From positions 1 to 64,000 of the forward strand of contig NZ_JAPNLK010000002.1 in NCBI RefSeq assembly GCF_026627505.1: a DNA stretch of 64,000 nt, given 5' to 3'. The translations under genes and the position numbers were made by a program. Position 1 is the stretch's first letter. Every line of letters begins with the position of its first letter. Shown one piece after another: positions 62,662 through 64,000 of the stretch. The notes under the pieces are model-generated. The model did not search any database, was not told where the DNA came from, and was given only the letters and a program-made list of their open reading frames with translations. This stretch comes from Streptomyces sp. H27-H5 (GTDB lineage: Bacteria; Actinomycetota; Actinomycetes; Streptomycetales; Streptomycetaceae).

Positions 62662-62802
62662 ATCTGTCACTCCTTCAGCGGCGGTGCCTGGCGGCCGCGG
62701 GGAATGCTCGCGCGAGACGGCACGCAGTGCCGTCGGGTGTGGAGAGTTCCGGGATACGGTCGCGGGCGCCGTCTTTGGGTTCAGGGCGCTTCTGACCAGT
62801 GG

Positions 62803-62842
62803 ATAGTAATTTCCTCATGGTGGAAGTTCAATGGTTTGTTGA
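62803..62842 (-). promoter_or_regulatory. malate synthase promoter with both regulon motifs
   Basis: On the minus strand: TCAACAAACCATTGA (62842-62828) overlaps -35 TTGAAC (62831-62826). The spacer is 17 bases and the -10 is TACTAT (62808-62803). TTCCACCATGAGGAA (62825-62811) fills the spacer. The first matches the catalase/uricase element at 13 of 15 positions, the second the TTCC-N7-GGAA motif. Confidence 0.7.
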
Positions 62843-62934
62843 TGTCGAGATTCTCCGGGTCGACAGATTCCGCCGATCGGTGGCCCTGGGTGCCATGGTG
62901 GTCACGCCCCGCTGCTTCCCGCCGGCCGGCCGAT

Positions 62935-63549
62935 TCATGCGAGTCGGGCCAGGTCCGGCGGCGTGTCGATGTCCCAGGCCTCCGCGATGTCCCCGCACTC
63001 CACCAGGGTGAGCTCCCCGGCGTGCCGCTTCAGATGGACCCGCGCGCCCCGGTCGCCGGTCGCGGTCTCGGCGATGTCCGCCCAGCGGCCCGCCCCGAAG
63101 AGCACCGGATGCCCCCGCTCGCCGTCGTACGCCGCGGCGGCCAGGCTCGCCGGCGACCGGTACGCCGCCAGCACCCGGGCCACCGCCGCCGCCCCGATGC
63201 CCGGCTGGTCCACCAGGGAGACCAGGGCCGCGTCCGCCCCCGCGCCGGCCAGCGAGGCGAGCCCGACCCGCAACGAGGACCCCATGCCCTCGGCCCAGTC
63301 CGGGTTGTCCACCACCACGCAACCGGTCAGGTCGGCGCGCTCGCGCACCTCGACCGCCGAGGCCCCCAGCACCACGTGCAGCGGGCCGCAGCCCGCCTCG
63401 CGCAGCACACGGACGGCGTGCTCCACGAGCGGGCGGCCGTGGTGGGAGAGCAGTGCCTTGGGGCGGCCGCCGAGGCGGCGACCGCCCCCGGCGGCGAGCA
63501 GCAGGCCCGCGATCACCGGGGCGGGACGGGGGGTGGTGTTGGCTGACAT
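62935..63549 (-). CDS. MobA/MocA-like nucleotidyltransferase
   Basis: A 204-residue NTP-transferase with the signature GLLLAAGGGRRLGGRPKALL near residue 15, LVSLVDQPGIG near residue 108 (metal-binding Asp) and GERGHPVLFG near residue 142. This is the MocA subgroup, which adds CMP to molybdopterin for xanthine-dehydrogenase-type enzymes. It is a plausible cofactor partner for the XDH of this window, although it lies 60 kb away and next to malate synthase. Glycosyl- or lipid-linked nucleotide transfer is an alternative. Confidence 0.85.
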   Translation of the reverse strand: MSANTTPRPAPVIAGLLLAAGGGRRLGGRPKALLSHHGRPLVEHAVRVLREAGCGPLHVVLGASAVEVRERADLTGCVVVDNPDWAEGMGSSLRVGLASLAGAGADAALVSLVDQPGIGAAAVARVLAAYRSPASLAAAAYDGERGHPVLFGAGRWADIAETATGDRGARVHLKRHAGELTLVECGDIAEAWDIDTPPDLARLA

Positions 63550-63719
63550 GACAGCGATTCTCGCCCCTGGACCGAACCGCGCGGGAGCCGCGCCAGGATC
63601 CTGCGCACGGCGGCCGCGAGGGCGGGCACGGCGGCCGGCAAGGCCGGGAAGCGCAACGGCTCCGAGATCCGCTGCTCCACGGCGCTCACCCGGGCTCGTT
63701 CATCGCGATCGGTCAGCAT
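63513..63719 (-). CDS. possible small protein upstream of the nucleotidyltransferase gene
   Basis: A 68-residue frame (MLTDRDERARVSAVEQRISE ...) with an amphipathic centre. It overlaps the nucleotidyltransferase start by 37 bases and lies divergent to the MocR-type gene. No domain and no strong ribosome site are recognisable, so it may not be a gene. Confidence 0.3.
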   Translation of the reverse strand: MLTDRDERARVSAVEQRISEPLRFPALPAAVPALAAAVRRILARLPRGSVQGRESLSCQPTPPPVPPR

Positions 63720-63734
63720 GTCGGCGTCTCCTTG

Positions 63735-63799
63735 CCAATCGGGGGCCAATACGGCGAGTCTGGTCCTCGATTGGCCTGGTGGGCAGAGCCAATCGGGGG
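63735..63799. promoter_or_regulatory. repeated CCAAT boxes before the MocR-type gene
   Basis: Two direct copies of CCAATCGGGGG (63735-63745 and 63789-63799), another CCAAT at 63746-63750 and an inverted ATTGG at 63770-63774, all within 65 bases before the start at 63808. Direct repeats plus an inverted half-site are typical operators of MocR regulators, so autoregulation is likely. Confidence 0.55.
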
Positions 63800-63807
63800 A
63801 GGTTGGC

Positions 63808-64000
63808 ATGGCGAACGGTCCAGTGGTCCACACGGCGGACAGAACGATCGGCAGCCGACGCCTCGCCGCGCTGCTGCCCGCCGAGGTCCGGGCACGCCCC
63901 GGCTACCGCTCCCTCGCCGACGCCCTGCGCACGCTGATCCTCGACGGCCGCATCGCCCTGCGCGTCCGGCTGCCCGCCGAACGCGAACTCGCCGCGGCGG
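63808..64000 (+). CDS. GntR/MocR-type regulator, N-terminal part (cut by the window)
   Basis: The first 64 residues contain the start of a GntR winged helix: RPGYRSLADALRTLILDGRI followed by RLPAERELAAA. The YxxLADALRxLILDGRI...LPxERELA pattern is that of MocR proteins, which add a C-terminal PLP aminotransferase-like domain, but the window ends before it. ATG 63808 follows GGGGGAGG. Confidence 0.75.
   Translation, partial: MANGPVVHTADRTIGSRRLAALLPAEVRARPGYRSLADALRTLILDGRIALRVRLPAERELAAA

Overview
The window is a high-GC actinobacterial chromosome segment, almost certainly Streptomyces. The reasons are extreme third-position GC, GTG starts, ATGA gene overlaps, a geosmin synthase, a cvnA-E conservon with P450s, a Cob-type corrin locus and a cobalamin riboswitch. 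There are about 52 protein genes. I see no tRNA, rRNA, CRISPR array or insertion sequence.

Layout. (1) 0.1-7.1 kb: xanthine dehydrogenase in three subunits (FAD, 2Fe-2S, Mo), a guanine/hypoxanthine-type permease and the XdhC maturation factor. The FAD subunit seems to have lost its start and about 14 codons. (2) 7.2-11.3 kb: Eis-like acetyltransferase, geosmin synthase and a small protein whose ribosome-binding site lies in a hairpin. (3) 11.4-21.8 kb: aerobic cobalamin locus. cobN is preceded by a cobalamin riboswitch and is divergent from cobG-cobH-cobIJ, which converges on cobL-cobM-cobK. (4) 22-28.2 kb: SDR, membrane-anchored trypsin-like protease, then a decaying patch (TsaD paralogue truncated, SARP without its DNA-binding domain, shortened SnoaL-like ORF), then a tyrosine phosphatase and a zinc-ribbon protein. 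(5) 28.3-34.8 kb: a conservon operon cvnABCDE extended by a second P450 and a crotonase-family enzyme; CvnB has two roadblock domains and the CvnE-type P450 lacks the ExxR arginine. (6) 35.4-41.4 kb: CorA-type transporter, AlkZ-like protein, acyl-CoA synthetase, glutathione peroxidase, zinc-ribbon/Mrr-like protein. (7) 41.5-54.8 kb: urate and glyoxylate catabolism: gcl, TetR, an agmatine deiminase remnant, catalase, glxR, hyi, a two-gene unit of a thiamine-binding-like and an HTH protein, OHCU decarboxylase, HIUase, uricase, 8-oxoguanine deaminase and urate permease. (8) 55-60.7 kb: double Lrp-like regulator, HTH-less STAND ATPase, yeast Lys1-type saccharopine dehydrogenase, secreted SGNH lipase. 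(9) 61-64 kb: malate synthase, MobA-like nucleotidyltransferase and the start of a MocR-type regulator cut by the window end.

How it fits together. Xanthine is oxidised to urate by XDH. Uricase, HIUase and OHCU decarboxylase convert urate to allantoin; allantoinase and allantoicase are not in the window. The resulting glyoxylate is used by Gcl, Hyi and GlxR or by malate synthase, and catalase removes the peroxide made by uricase and XDH. The most coherent new signal is regulatory. A TCAACA-N3-TGTTGA element overlaps the -35 box of the catalase and uricase-operon promoters, and a variant does so at malate synthase. A 15-bp TTCC-N7-GGAA element occurs twice before gcl and once each before catalase, hyi and malate synthase. 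This links H2O2 detoxification to urate and glyoxylate use in one regulon.
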